This document shows, piece by piece, positions 47,352 to 59,298 of a stretch of 64,000 nt of DNA. Each line of letters begins with the position of its first letter. Within the stretch, counting starts at the first letter, position 1. The stretch is from assembly GCF_028553745.1 (NCBI RefSeq), contig NZ_CP067129.1:1036501-1100500 (forward strand), in the 5' to 3' direction. The notes under the pieces were generated by a model. That model had not been told where the DNA came from. It made no database searches and was given only the letters and a program-made list of their open reading frames with translations. A program made the position numbers and the translations under genes. This stretch comes from Paracoccus seriniphilus. Its GTDB lineage: Bacteria > Pseudomonadota > Alphaproteobacteria > Rhodobacterales > Rhodobacteraceae.

Positions 47352-47972
47352 ATGGCAGTCTATCCTGATCTGGACACGCTGGAACAACTGGCCGAGCATA
47401 TCAAGCTGCGCCGCAGCGCAGAGGTGCTGTCGGCGAAGGTCGAATTCCAGGAACTGACCGTTACCTCGACCGTCAGCGGCATCGTCGATCTGATCGAGTT
47501 CCTGCGCACGGACAGCAGCTGCCGCTTCTCGACCCTGGTCGATATCACGGCAGTCGATTACCCACAGCGTCCGCAGCGTTTTGACGTCGTCTGGCATCTG
47601 CTGTCGATGTATCAGAACCACCGCATCCGGGTGAAGGTTGCGATCCGCGAGGATGAAATCGTTCCCTCGCTGATCAATATTCATCCCTCGGCCAACTGGT
47701 TCGAACGTGAAATCTTCGACATGTTCGGCATCCTTTTCTCGGGGCATCCCGATTTGCGCCGGATCCTGACCGACTATGGGTTCCGCGGCCATCCGCTGCG
47801 CAAGGATTTCCCGACCACCGGTTATGTCGAAGTGCGCTATGACGAGGCCGAAAAGCGCGTTGTCTATGAGCCGGTCAATCTGGTTCAGGAATACCGCCAG
47901 TTCGATTTCCTTTCGCCATGGGAAGGCGCGAAATACGTGCTGCCCGGCGACGAAAAGAAAGACGCGACATGA
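47352..47972 (+). CDS. nuoC: NADH-quinone oxidoreductase subunit C
   Basis: A 206-aa peripheral-arm subunit (30-kDa type), not fused to NuoD as in E. coli. Signature ERWFERE-like segment [34 protein letters not shown] with the ending [19 protein letters not shown]. Starts 4 bases after the nuoB stop. Structural, no cofactor. Confidence 0.95.
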   Translation: MAVYPDLDTLEQLAEHIKLRRSAEVLSAKVEFQELTVTSTVSGIVDLIEFLRTDSSCRFSTLVDITAVDYPQRPQRFDVVWHLLSMYQNHRIRVKVAIREDEIVPSLINIHPSANWFEREIFDMFGILFSGHPDLRRILTDYGFRGHPLRKDFPTTGYVEVRYDEAEKRVVYEPVNLVQEYRQFDFLSPWEGAKYVLPGDEKKDAT

Positions 47973-48139
47973 GCATGTTCAGCGCAAGCCGCCCGTGCCG
48001 GCGGAATTCCCGGCGCGTCGCGGTGACGACTGAAATCTTTACCGATTGCAGACCCGCCAATCTTGGTTTGGCCGGGCAGCTTCGCGGTATGTCCGGGGCC
48101 CGCCTTGCGGCCGGGCTGATGCCGCAACAGGAGGGCTGA
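47969..48139 (+). CDS. Possible small ORF between nuoC and nuoD
   Basis: A 56-aa frame whose ATG overlaps the nuoC stop (ATGA): Arg/Ala/Gly-rich, [20 protein letters not shown] at the start, with two cysteines and no recognisable family. No clear ribosome site other than coupling. It fills a gap of about 170 bases in an operon where genes usually touch. It may be a real accessory peptide or just spacer. Confidence 0.25.
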   Translation: MSMFSASRPCRRNSRRVAVTTEIFTDCRPANLGLAGQLRGMSGARLAAGLMPQQEG

Positions 48140-48141
48140 TG

Positions 48142-49383
48142 ATGGACGGCGATATCCGCAACAATCAATATGACGACGGCTCGTCCGATGCCCTGGTGGG
48201 CGAACAGCGTATCCGCAACTTCAACATCAATTTCGGGCCTCAGCACCCCGCCGCCCATGGCGTGTTGCGGATGGTTCTGGAACTGGACGGCGAAATCGTC
48301 GAGCGCTGCGATCCGCATATCGGGTTGTTGCATCGCGGCACCGAAAAGCTGATGGAAAGCCGCACCTATCTGCAGAACCTGCCTTATTTCGACCGACTCG
48401 ACTATGTCGCGCCGATGAATCAGGAACATGCCTGGTGCCTGGCGATCGAACGGCTGACCGGCACCGTTGTGCCGCGTCGCGCCAGCCTGATCCGGGTGCT
48501 CTATTCTGAAATCGGCCGGATTCTGAACCACCTGCTGAACGTGACGACACAGGCCATGGATGTCGGCGCGCTGACGCCGCCGCTCTGGGGCTTTGAAGAG
48601 CGCGAAAAGCTGATGGTCTTTTACGAGCGTGCATGCGGTGCGCGCCTGCACAGCGCCTATTTCCGCCCCGGTGGCGTCCATCAGGATCTGCCGCCCGAGT
48701 TGATCGACGATATCGAGGCCTGGTGTGATCCCTTCCTCAAGGTGCTGGCCGATATCGACGGGCTGCTGACCGAGAACCGAATCTTCAAGCAGCGCAACGC
48801 CGATATCGGTGTGGTCACCGAACAGGATGTCCTTGACTGGGGCTATTCGGGCGTCATGGTGCGCGGTTCGGGTCTGGCCTGGGATCTGCGTCGCAGCCAG
48901 CCCTACGAATGCTACGACGAATTCGACTTTGAAATTCCGGTGGGCAAGAATGGCGACTGCTATGACCGCTATTTGTGCCGCATGGAAGAGATGCGCCAAT
49001 CCGTCCGGATCATGCGTCAGGCCATCGCCAAGCTGCGCGAGCCTGCCGGGCAGGGCGATATTCTGGCCCGTGGCAAGCTGACCCCGCCGAAACGCGGCGA
49101 CATGAAGCGCGACATGGAAAGCCTGATCCATCACTTCAAGCTGTATACCGAGGGTTTCCACGTCCCTGCCGGCGAAGTCTATGCCGCGGTCGAGGCACCC
49201 AAGGGCGAATTCGGTGTCTATCTGGTCAGCGACGGGTCGAACAAACCCTATCGTGCCAAGATCCGTGCCCCCGGATTCCTGCATCTGCAATCCATCGACT
49301 GGATGTCCAAGGGACATATGCTGGCTGACGTTTCGGCCATCATCGGGACCATGGACATCGTGTTCGGTGAGGTTGATCGCTGA
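48142..49383 (+). CDS. nuoD: NADH-quinone oxidoreductase subunit D
   Basis: A 413-aa peripheral subunit (49-kDa type). Start at 48142 ([18 protein letters not shown]), GAGGG 6 bases upstream; ATG 48139 is in frame. Motifs [39 protein letters not shown] and the C-terminal [19 protein letters not shown]. It forms the quinone pocket with NuoB. Its stop shares a base with the next ATG (TGATG). Confidence 0.97.
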   Translation: MDGDIRNNQYDDGSSDALVGEQRIRNFNINFGPQHPAAHGVLRMVLELDGEIVERCDPHIGLLHRGTEKLMESRTYLQNLPYFDRLDYVAPMNQEHAWCLAIERLTGTVVPRRASLIRVLYSEIGRILNHLLNVTTQAMDVGALTPPLWGFEEREKLMVFYERACGARLHSAYFRPGGVHQDLPPELIDDIEAWCDPFLKVLADIDGLLTENRIFKQRNADIGVVTEQDVLDWGYSGVMVRGSGLAWDLRRSQPYECYDEFDFEIPVGKNGDCYDRYLCRMEEMRQSVRIMRQAIAKLREPAGQGDILARGKLTPPKRGDMKRDMESLIHHFKLYTEGFHVPAGEVYAAVEAPKGEFGVYLVSDGSNKPYRAKIRAPGFLHLQSIDWMSKGHMLADVSAIIGTMDIVFGEVDR

Positions 49384-49733
49384 TGCTGCATGATCTGGTG
49401 CAGATCTTTGGCTGGCTGGTCGCCATCTGTCTGGGGGTGGTCACGCTGCTGCTGGCCTTCAACCGTCAGACCGGCCTGCGCCTGATTCAGCACCGGGCCG
49501 AAATGTTGCCGCAGGCGATGCTGGTGCGTTACGGTGCCCTGACCCTGTTGGCGGTGATCGGATCATGGATCGGTACACCGGTCTTCCTGTTTGCCGTGCT
49601 GATCGCCTTTTCCGCGATCGGTTTCGGAGATGCATTCATTTATCGTCGGGCGGACCTTCCGTTCCGGCTTCACCTGATCGTTGGCGGGGTCGCGTTGTTC
49701 GGCGCCCTGCTTGCGTTGATCGCGAAGAGCTGA
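49383..49733 (+). CDS. Small membrane protein of the nuo operon, unknown function
   Basis: A 116-aa protein with three or four hydrophobic segments (about residues 5-25, 50-66, 66-84, 95-113). No cofactor motif. Coupled to nuoD (TGATG) and 7 bases before nuoE. The P. denitrificans nqo cluster is described with unassigned frames at such places. May be an assembly factor, or unrelated. Confidence 0.7.
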   Translation: MLHDLVQIFGWLVAICLGVVTLLLAFNRQTGLRLIQHRAEMLPQAMLVRYGALTLLAVIGSWIGTPVFLFAVLIAFSAIGFGDAFIYRRADLPFRLHLIVGGVALFGALLALIAKS

Positions 49734-49740
49734 GGTCGTC

Positions 49741-50925
49741 ATGCTGCGCCGTCTTTCTCCCGTCCAGCCCGACAGTTTTGAATTCACGCCCGCCAATCTG
49801 GAGTGGGCCCGTGCACAGATGACCAAATATCCGGAAGGTCGCCAGCAATCGGCGATTATCCCGATCTTGTGGCGTGCACAGGAGCAAGAGGGCTGGCTGT
49901 CGCGCCCCGCCATCGAATATTGCGCTGATCTGCTGGGCATGGCCCATATTCGCGCACTCGAGGTGGCGACATTCTATTTCATGTTCCAGCTGCAACCGGT
50001 TGGAAGCATTGCCAATATCCAGATCTGTGGCACCACCAGCTGCATGATCTGCGGAGCCGAGGCCCTGATCGAGGTCTGCAAGCGCAAGATCGCGCCGACC
50101 CCGCATACGGTTTCGGCCGATGGCAAGTTCAGCTGGGAAGAGGTCGAATGTCTCGGCGCCTGCGCCAATGCGCCGATGGCCCAGATCGGCAAGGATTATT
50201 ACGAGGATCTGACGCCCGAGAAACTCGAGGCCCTGATCGATGCGATGTCCGAAGGGCAGGTGCCGCAGCCGGGGCCGCAGAACGGCCGCTTTGCCTCTGA
50301 GCCGGCGTCAGGGCTGACCAGCCTGACGGATCTGAAGGGCACGGGCGATTCGGCGAATGCCAGTGTTTCGCTGGCTCGTCGATACGGTGAAACGCTCAAG
50401 CGCATCGATGGCACCGAGGTCCCGATCCTGACCAAATGGCTTCGCAAGGATCAGCCTGCCGATGCGGTGGATCAAAAGTCCGGTTCGGATCAGACAGATG
50501 ACGCAGAGCCCCGGCCTGCCGAGGGCAAGGCTGCGGATGCCACCGGCGTGACCGAACAGCAGGCGCAGGCCAGATCGGCGGCGCAACCCGTATCCGCGCG
50601 CGAGCCGGCGGCCCAGGCCGACACGGTCGGCCGCCGTCCCGAGGGGCTCGATGCCCCGAGAGACGGCACTGCCGATGATCTGAAAATGATCAAGGGCGTC
50701 GGGGCCAAGCTGGAGGAATTGCTGCACAGCCTCGGGTTCTTCCATTTCGACCAGATCGCAAGCTGGGGCGAGGAAGAACTTGCATGGATCGACGCGAATC
50801 TGGAAGGCTTCAAGGGACGGGCATCACGCGACGAGTGGGTGTCTCAGGCAAAACAGCTTGCCTCTGGTGGCGAGACCGAGTTTTCCCGCCGTGCCGGCGC
50901 GGATGGCCGTTATGACGAGGAGTAA
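49741..50925 (+). CDS. nuoE: NADH-quinone oxidoreductase subunit E with C-terminal helix-hairpin-helix extension
   Basis: A 394-aa protein, more than twice the usual 24-kDa subunit (about 165-240 aa). Residues 1-185 are the thioredoxin-like [2Fe-2S] domain with the N1a ligands in [10 protein letters not shown] and CLGAC. Residues about 190-311 are a low-complexity linker rich in Asp, Gln, Ala and Pro. Residues 312-390 form a helix-hairpin-helix domain ([17 protein letters not shown] ... [13 protein letters not shown]) that also occurs in the next gene. The extension, without cofactor ligands, could bind another complex I subunit or nucleic acid. In rhodobacteria NuoE extensions of this type are known to me only from annotation. 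Confidence 0.93.
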   Translation: MLRRLSPVQPDSFEFTPANLEWARAQMTKYPEGRQQSAIIPILWRAQEQEGWLSRPAIEYCADLLGMAHIRALEVATFYFMFQLQPVGSIANIQICGTTSCMICGAEALIEVCKRKIAPTPHTVSADGKFSWEEVECLGACANAPMAQIGKDYYEDLTPEKLEALIDAMSEGQVPQPGPQNGRFASEPASGLTSLTDLKGTGDSANASVSLARRYGETLKRIDGTEVPILTKWLRKDQPADAVDQKSGSDQTDDAEPRPAEGKAADATGVTEQQAQARSAAQPVSAREPAAQADTVGRRPEGLDAPRDGTADDLKMIKGVGAKLEELLHSLGFFHFDQIASWGEEELAWIDANLEGFKGRASRDEWVSQAKQLASGGETEFSRRAGADGRYDEE

Positions 50926-50956
50926 GACGACCGCAACCTGAATGGGATAACGCGAC

Positions 50957-51463
50957 ATGCCGACCGAAAACGATACAAGACTTTGCTGGATCTCTGGCGC
51001 CGGCCTTGGCCTGCTGGTCTGGATCCTGACGGTCGGGCCCGGAGATCTGAACTGGTTCGAAGGTCTGGTTCTTGCTCTTGTGTCGGGGGGCCTTTTCGGG
51101 GTCTTCCTGATTTGGCTTCTATGCCGCGGTGAACCTGCGATGGACGCATCGCATTGGGCGCCCCCTCCCTTCACGGGGAACCCGGCGGTACGGCCGAAGA
51201 AGACCGTTCCGGCAGTTCGGGACGACTTGAAGGAGATCAGGGGGATTGGCCCGAAACTGGAAGAGATGCTAAATGAACATGGCATCACCCGTTTCGCGCA
51301 GATCGCGGCCTGGGACGACAAGGAGATCGATCATTTCGCCGAGGTGATCGGTCGCATGGGTGGTCGAATTCGCAATGATGACTGGGTTGGGCAGGCCCGG
51401 ACCTTGACGGCAGGTGGCGGCACCGAGTTTTCGAAGCGGGTCGAAGAAGGCGGCCTGTATTGA
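50957..51463 (+). CDS. Membrane protein with HhH domain, paralogue of the NuoE extension
   Basis: A 168-aa protein. Two hydrophobic segments (about residues 10-28 and 38-56), then a Pro-rich linker and a C-terminal helix-hairpin-helix domain from residue 89 (DDLKEIRGIGPKLEEML ... FAQIAAWDDKEID ... WVGQARTLTAG). Ungapped by hand, 36 of 80 residues match the NuoE C-terminus, including the GTEFSKR end. It would present the domain on the cytoplasmic side next to the peripheral arm. Overlaps the DUF5337 gene by one base (TGATG). Confidence 0.82.
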   Translation: MPTENDTRLCWISGAGLGLLVWILTVGPGDLNWFEGLVLALVSGGLFGVFLIWLLCRGEPAMDASHWAPPPFTGNPAVRPKKTVPAVRDDLKEIRGIGPKLEEMLNEHGITRFAQIAAWDDKEIDHFAEVIGRMGGRIRNDDWVGQARTLTAGGGTEFSKRVEEGGLY

Positions 51464-51678
51464 TGGCCCGGCAACAGGATCGCGACTCGGCCCAGATGCG
51501 GCTGACGGGTCTGGTCATTGCCGTGGCAATGGTTCTCTGGCTGGCCGTTCAGTGGCTGGGGGGGCATTATGGATGGGCGGCGAAATGGGCTTTTCTGGCC
51601 GATCTTGCCGCGATTGGCGCTTTTGTCTGGTCGCTGCTCGTGACCTGGCGTATCTGGCGGCGCAGGAACGATGCGTGA
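51463..51678 (+). CDS. DUF5337-like small membrane protein
   Basis: A 71-aa protein starting MARQQDRDSAQMRLTGLVIA, with two membrane helices (about residues 13-31 and 40-62) and a basic end WRIWRRRNDA. It resembles DUF5337 proteins of rhodobacteria as I recall. Function unknown. Coupled to the HhH gene upstream and 28 bases before nuoF. Confidence 0.65.
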   Translation: MARQQDRDSAQMRLTGLVIAVAMVLWLAVQWLGGHYGWAAKWAFLADLAAIGAFVWSLLVTWRIWRRRNDA

Positions 51679-51706
51679 CGCCCGGATGATGAGGATTGAT
51701 AGTTAG

Positions 51707-53002
<1,296 letters not shown>

Positions 53003-53105
53003 GGAACGGGGCGAACATCGCTCATACCTCGTGGACGGGGTCATGTGGGAGTTTCATGCTCCCGAACTGTCGTGGCCTGTGTCACGGCGGGGCGGAGAGC
53101 TGCGC

Positions 53106-53525
53106 ATGACTGCATTCGTCCGACATGGTGCCATCGCCACGCTTTTCGCCTCGACGCTGGCAGCTGCCAACCCGGCTGCGGCGCTGGAGCCGTTGAGCCA
53201 GGAAAGATACATCAACGACCGGCTGATCGCTGCGCGGATTGCCGATCGCATTCGCCGGGAATGCCCTTCGATCAGCGGTCGCCTTGTCTATGCCTTCATG
53301 CAGGCCCGGGAACTGAAGAAATACGCCCTGCAGAAGGGCTATTCCGAAGCGCAGATCGACGGGTTTCTGGACAGCAAACAGGACAAGAAACGGATTTATG
53401 CCACCGCCGAGGACTATATGGCCCGCAATGGGGTCAAGGCGGGGGACCCGGAAAGCTTTTGCCGTCTGGGACGGGAAGAAATCGCACGGAAGACGGTCAC
53501 CGGATCGCTTCTGAACGCCAAGTAA
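53106..53525 (+). CDS. Exported DUF5333-like protein of the nuo operon
   Basis: A 139-aa protein from the ATG at 53106 ([20 protein letters not shown]); the frame upstream to 53031 is not needed. N-terminal signal peptide (about residues 1-25), then a charged helical domain ([20 protein letters not shown] and YFMQ-type helices, [16 protein letters not shown] at the end) with two cysteines that could pair. I recall this as DUF5333, a rhodobacterial family beside nuoG. Periplasmic, function unknown. nuoG starts 10 bases after it. Confidence 0.68.
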   Translation: MTAFVRHGAIATLFASTLAAANPAAALEPLSQERYINDRLIAARIADRIRRECPSISGRLVYAFMQARELKKYALQKGYSEAQIDGFLDSKQDKKRIYATAEDYMARNGVKAGDPESFCRLGREEIARKTVTGSLLNAK

Positions 53526-53535
53526 GGATGGAATG

Positions 53536-55560
53536 ATGGCCGAATTGCGGACAATCAAGATCGACGACAATGAAATCGATGTCGATCCCAACCTGACCCT
53601 GATCCAGGCCTGCGAACAGGCCGGGATCGAAATTCCGCGCTTTTGCTATCACGAACGGCTGTCGATCGCGGGCAATTGCCGGATGTGTCTGGTCGAGGTC
53701 GTCGGCGGTCCCCCCAAGCCGGCTGCGTCCTGCGCGATGCAGGTCAAGGATTTGCGCCCCGGACCGGAAGGTGCGCCCCCGCAGATTCGCACCAACAGCC
53801 CGATGGTCAAGAAGGCCCGCGAAGGGGTGATGGAATTCCTGCTGATCAACCACCCGCTGGACTGTCCGATCTGTGACCAGGGCGGCGAATGCGACCTGCA
53901 GGATCAGGCCATGGCTTATGGCGTGGACTTCAGCCGCTATCGCGAACCCAAACGCGCCTCGGAAGAGCTGAATCTTGGGCCGCTGGTCGAAACGCATATG
54001 ACCCGCTGCATCAGTTGCACGCGCTGCGTTCGCTTCACCACCGAAGTCGCCGGCATCAGCCAGATGGGCCAGACCGGTCGCGGCGAGGACAGCGAGATCA
54101 CCAGCTATCTGAATGAAACGCTGGCGTCGAACCTGCAGGGCAATATCATCGATCTTTGCCCGGTGGGCGCCTTGGTCAGCAAGCCCTATGCCTTCACCGC
54201 CCGCCCGTGGGAACTGACCAAGACCGAAACCATCGACGTGATGGATGCGCTTGGCAGCAATATCCGCGTGGACACCAAGGGACGCGAAGTGATGCGCATC
54301 CTGCCGCGCAACCATGACGGCGTGAACGAGGAATGGATTTCGGACAAGACCCGTTTTGTCTGGGACGGCCTGCGTCGCCAGCGTCTGGACAAGCCCTATA
54401 TTCGTGAGAACGGCAAGCTTCGCGTCGCTTCCTGGCCCGAGGCCCTGACGGCTGCGGCGCGCGCCATGACCGGCAGGAAGGTCGCCGGTCTGATCGGGGA
54501 TCTGGCTTCGGTCGAGGCTGCCTTCAGCCTGACGCAGCTGATCGGCAACCTGGGCGGACATGTCGAATGCCGGACCGATGGCGCGCGGCTGCCTGCGGGC
54601 AACCGTTCGGCCTATGTCGGCACCGCGCGGATCGAGGATATCGACAATGCCGCAATGATCCAGCTGATCGGCACCAACCCGCGCGAAGAGGCGCCGGTGC
54701 TGAATGCGCGTATTCGTCGCGCATGGATCAATGGCGCGAAGGTCGGTCTGGTCGGCGCAGCCGTCGATCTGACCTATGAATATGCCCATCTGGGCACGGA
54801 TCGCGCCGCGCTGCAAAGCCTGACCGACAAGGAGATCAGCGACGAGACCCGCGAGAAACCCTCGGTGGTGATCGTCGGGCAGGGCGCGATTCGCGAAGCC
54901 GATGGCGAGGCCGTGCTGGCCCATGCCATGAAGCTGGCCGAAGCAAGCAATTCCAAGCTGATGATCCTGCATACGGCCGCCGGTCGCGTCGGTGCCATGG
55001 ATGTCGGCGCCGTGACCGAGGGGGGCCTGACCGCCGCCGTCGATGGGGCCGAGGTGGTCTATAATCTGGGTGCAGATGAGGTCGAAATCGCACCGGGTGC
55101 CTTTGTGATCTATCAGGGCAGCCATGGTGATCGCGGTGCCCATCGCGCCGACATCATCCTGCCTGCGGCCTGCTATACCGAGGAAAACGGCCTGTTCGTG
55201 AACACCGAAGGCCGGCCCCAGCTGGCGATGCGGGCGAATTTCGCCCCCGGCGAAGCCAAGGAGAACTGGGCGATCTTGCGGGCCCTGTCGGCGGAACTGG
55301 GCCAGCAACTGCCTTGGGACAGCATGGCACAGTTGCGTCAGGCGCTGGTCAAGGCGGTTCCGCATCTGGGCAAGGTCGATCAGGTTCCCGAGAACGAATG
55401 GCAACCGCTTGAGCTGGCCGATCTTGGCAAGGCGGATTTCGTGAATCCGATCAAGGATTTCTATCTGACCAACCCGATTGCGCGCAGTTCGCCCCTGATG
55501 GCAGAACTGTCCCGTATGGCAGCGGCGCGGCAATCAGTTTCTGCGGTAGCAGCGGAGTAA
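53536..55560 (+). CDS. nuoG: NADH-quinone oxidoreductase subunit G
   Basis: A 674-aa subunit starting [16 protein letters not shown] (ATG 53536; 53533 is an alternative). The N-terminal 2Fe-2S domain has [19 protein letters not shown]; a His-Cys motif ([19 protein letters not shown]) and [19 protein letters not shown] with DLCPVGAL carry N4/N5 4Fe-4S clusters. The rest is a molybdopterin-oxidoreductase-like fold without cofactor. Matches the length of Paracoccus Nqo3. Confidence 0.97.
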   Translation: MAELRTIKIDDNEIDVDPNLTLIQACEQAGIEIPRFCYHERLSIAGNCRMCLVEVVGGPPKPAASCAMQVKDLRPGPEGAPPQIRTNSPMVKKAREGVMEFLLINHPLDCPICDQGGECDLQDQAMAYGVDFSRYREPKRASEELNLGPLVETHMTRCISCTRCVRFTTEVAGISQMGQTGRGEDSEITSYLNETLASNLQGNIIDLCPVGALVSKPYAFTARPWELTKTETIDVMDALGSNIRVDTKGREVMRILPRNHDGVNEEWISDKTRFVWDGLRRQRLDKPYIRENGKLRVASWPEALTAAARAMTGRKVAGLIGDLASVEAAFSLTQLIGNLGGHVECRTDGARLPAGNRSAYVGTARIEDIDNAAMIQLIGTNPREEAPVLNARIRRAWINGAKVGLVGAAVDLTYEYAHLGTDRAALQSLTDKEISDETREKPSVVIVGQGAIREADGEAVLAHAMKLAEASNSKLMILHTAAGRVGAMDVGAVTEGGLTAAVDGAEVVYNLGADEVEIAPGAFVIYQGSHGDRGAHRADIILPAACYTEENGLFVNTEGRPQLAMRANFAPGEAKENWAILRALSAELGQQLPWDSMAQLRQALVKAVPHLGKVDQVPENEWQPLELADLGKADFVNPIKDFYLTNPIARSSPLMAELSRMAAARQSVSAVAAE

Positions 55561-55564
55561 GAAC

Positions 55565-56335
55565 ATGCGGCCAGCATATCGCCAGCCTCAGACATTCATC
55601 GCCGCGCTTGGCTTTTGCGCGGTGCTGTCGGGCTGCGCGGCTGACAATTCCGACGGCCGTCCGCCCGAAAAGCCCGATCATGTCACGGCAAGCATCGTCA
55701 CCACAGGCAAATCCGGCGGCGCGGCGCGGCTGGGCCAGGCGCGCATCTCGACGAAATCCGGAGAGATCCTGATTCTTGAAGAAGATGGCAGCGTGACCAA
55801 GATGAACCTGGACAGTCCGGCCGGACGCGATGCCTTTGAAGTGACCGAGGCCGACCTGATGGCGCTGAATGCCAATCTGGATCTGGACCTGACAGGTGCA
55901 ACGGGCGGTCGCCGGCATTCCTCGGGGCCAACCGCGCAGGAGAAGGCGATCGCCGAATTCGCCCGGCGGACTCAGCCCGCATTGCCGGAATGGAGAGACG
56001 ACAAGATCGTTGCTTCTGAAGACTTTCTGGGCAGCAAGGTCGTCACTCTGGGCGATGGCAAGAAGACCGATCTCGTCGAGGTGACTGCAAATCTTCGCGA
56101 AGGGGTGGACGCCGATATCGCCTTTTCGTATGCCACCTGCGCATTGGCCGGTTGGGCAAAGGCAGAGGGCGCCAGATACGGGCGTCATATCCGCACGCTA
56201 CAGCAGACCCGTGACGGCAAACTGCTGATCGGTGCGGCCTTTACGATATCCGACAGCAAGCCTTTGGGCCTGCGGGTAATGGAAACGAATGAGACCTTGC
56301 GCGAATGCAAGGCACGCGGCATTCCCGCGGCGTAA
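55565..56335 (+). CDS. Lipoprotein of the nuo operon, unknown function
   Basis: A 256-aa protein with a lipobox LSGC (Cys24). The mature part has a Gly-rich start, a central segment (EKAIAEFARRTQPALPEWRD) and a C-terminal region ending TLRECKARGIPAA with two cysteines. No family recognised. Probably periplasmic and outer- or inner-membrane anchored. Between nuoG (4 bases) and nuoH (18 bases), so co-expressed with complex I; may help assemble it or be a passenger. Confidence 0.72.
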   Translation: MRPAYRQPQTFIAALGFCAVLSGCAADNSDGRPPEKPDHVTASIVTTGKSGGAARLGQARISTKSGEILILEEDGSVTKMNLDSPAGRDAFEVTEADLMALNANLDLDLTGATGGRRHSSGPTAQEKAIAEFARRTQPALPEWRDDKIVASEDFLGSKVVTLGDGKKTDLVEVTANLREGVDADIAFSYATCALAGWAKAEGARYGRHIRTLQQTRDGKLLIGAAFTISDSKPLGLRVMETNETLRECKARGIPAA

Positions 56336-56353
56336 GGAAGAGGGACAGGCGTC

Positions 56354-57385
56354 ATGGCTGATTTTTGGGCATCTTCCTGGGGTATCGCCCTGATCCTGCT
56401 GTTGCAGGGTCTTGCGGTGATTGCCTTTGTGATGCTGTCGCTGGTTTATATGGTCTATGGGGACCGCAAGATCTGGGCGGCGGTGCAGATGCGGCGCGGA
56501 CCGAATGTGGTCGGCCCCTGGGGGCTGTTTCAGACCTTCGCGGATGCGCTGAAATATATCGTCAAGGAAATCGTGGTTCCGGCAGGGGCGGATAAATTCG
56601 TCTTTTTCCTGGCACCATTCCTGTCGATGACACTCGCCTTGACAGCCTTCGTGGCGATTCCTTTCGCTCCGGGCTGGGTGATGGCCAATATCAACGTCGG
56701 CGTGCTGTTCATCATGGCCGTGTCCTCGCTGGAGGTTTACGGCGTGATCATGGGCGGCTGGGCGTCGAACTCGAAATATCCCTTCCTAGGCTCGCTGCGC
56801 TCGGCCGCGCAGATGATTTCCTACGAGGTCAGCCTGGGGCTGATCATCGTCGGCATCATCATCTCGTCCGGCTCGATGAACCTGACGGCCATCGTCGAGG
56901 CACAACGCGGGGCAGGGCTGCTGTCGTGGTACTGGCTGCCGCATCTGCCGATGCTGGTGCTGTTCTTCGTCAGCGCCTTGGCCGAAACCAATCGCCCGCC
57001 CTTTGACCTGCCCGAGGCAGAATCAGAACTGGTTGCAGGCTTCATGGTCGAATATTCCTCGACGCCCTATCTGCTGTTCATGGCCGGTGAATATATCGCC
57101 ATGTGGCTGATGTGCGCGCTGATCTCGCTGCTGTTCTTCGGCGGCTGGCTCTCGCCGATCCCGGGCATCCCCGATGGTGCGCTGTGGATGTTCGTCAAGA
57201 TGGTGTTCTGGTTCTTCATGTTCGCCATGGTGAAGGCGATCGTGCCGCGGTACCGCTATGATCAGCTGATGCGGATTGGCTGGAAAGTCTTCCTGCCGCT
57301 GTCGCTGGCTTGGGTGGTGATTGTGGCGTTCCTTGCGAAATTCGAAGTCTTCGGGACTTTCTGGGCCCGTTGGGCAGGAGTGTAA
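56354..57385 (+). CDS. nuoH: NADH-quinone oxidoreductase subunit H
   Basis: A 343-aa membrane subunit (ND1 type) with about 8 helices. Signatures: [41 protein letters not shown] (quinone and proton entry), and AALQMISYEV-type [11 protein letters not shown]. It links the peripheral arm to the membrane arm and forms the quinone channel. nuoI follows after 3 bases. Confidence 0.97.
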   Translation: MADFWASSWGIALILLLQGLAVIAFVMLSLVYMVYGDRKIWAAVQMRRGPNVVGPWGLFQTFADALKYIVKEIVVPAGADKFVFFLAPFLSMTLALTAFVAIPFAPGWVMANINVGVLFIMAVSSLEVYGVIMGGWASNSKYPFLGSLRSAAQMISYEVSLGLIIVGIIISSGSMNLTAIVEAQRGAGLLSWYWLPHLPMLVLFFVSALAETNRPPFDLPEAESELVAGFMVEYSSTPYLLFMAGEYIAMWLMCALISLLFFGGWLSPIPGIPDGALWMFVKMVFWFFMFAMVKAIVPRYRYDQLMRIGWKVFLPLSLAWVVIVAFLAKFEVFGTFWARWAGV

Positions 57386-58286
<901 letters not shown>

Positions 58287-58290
<4 letters not shown>

Positions 58291-58889
58291 TAACCTTTGC
58301 TTTCTATCTGTTCGCGATCTCGGTCTGCACTGCCGGTTTCATGGTGGTTCTGGCGCGCAACCCGGTGCATTCGGTGCTGTGGCTGATCCTGGCCTTCCTG
58401 TCGGCGGCCGGTCTGTTCGTGCTGCAAGGCGCGGAATTCGTCGCGATGCTGCTGATCATTGTCTATGTCGGCGCTGTCGCGGTGCTGTTCCTCTTTGTCG
58501 TCATGATGCTGGATGTGGATTTCGCCGAACTGAAGGGGGAATTCGCCCGCTACCTGCCTCTGGGCGGGCTGATCGGGCTGGTTCTGCTGGCACAGCTGGG
58601 GATCGCCTTTGGCGCCTGGGAAAGTTCGCAACAGGCCGAGGCCCTGCGCGCCGCGCCGATCGTCGCGGAATCCATGAACACCAATGCCATCGGGACGATC
58701 CTGTATGACCGCTATCTCTTGCCGTTCCAGTTTGCCGGTCTGATCCTGCTGGTTGCCATGATCGGTGCGATCACGCTGACCATGCGTCACCGCAAGGATG
58801 TGAAACGGCAGGATGTCGTGGCGCAGATGCACCGCGATCCGGCCAAGGCGATGGAACTGAGGAATGTGAAGCCCGGCCAAGGGCTTTGA
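58287..58889 (+). CDS. nuoJ: NADH-quinone oxidoreductase subunit J
   Basis: A 200-aa membrane subunit (ND6 type), about five helices: [60 protein letters not shown] with the family Glu/Tyr/Gly region. Starts over the stop of the CMD gene. Followed by 97 bases, then nuoK. Confidence 0.96.
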
Positions 58890-58968
58890 ACGCTGCATGA
58901 TGGATTGCAGTGGCTGACCGACCCGGGGCCGGGTCTGCTGGCGAACGAATATTTCAACGGGTGAATGA

Positions 58969-59292
<324 letters not shown>

Positions 59293-59298
59293 GGGATC

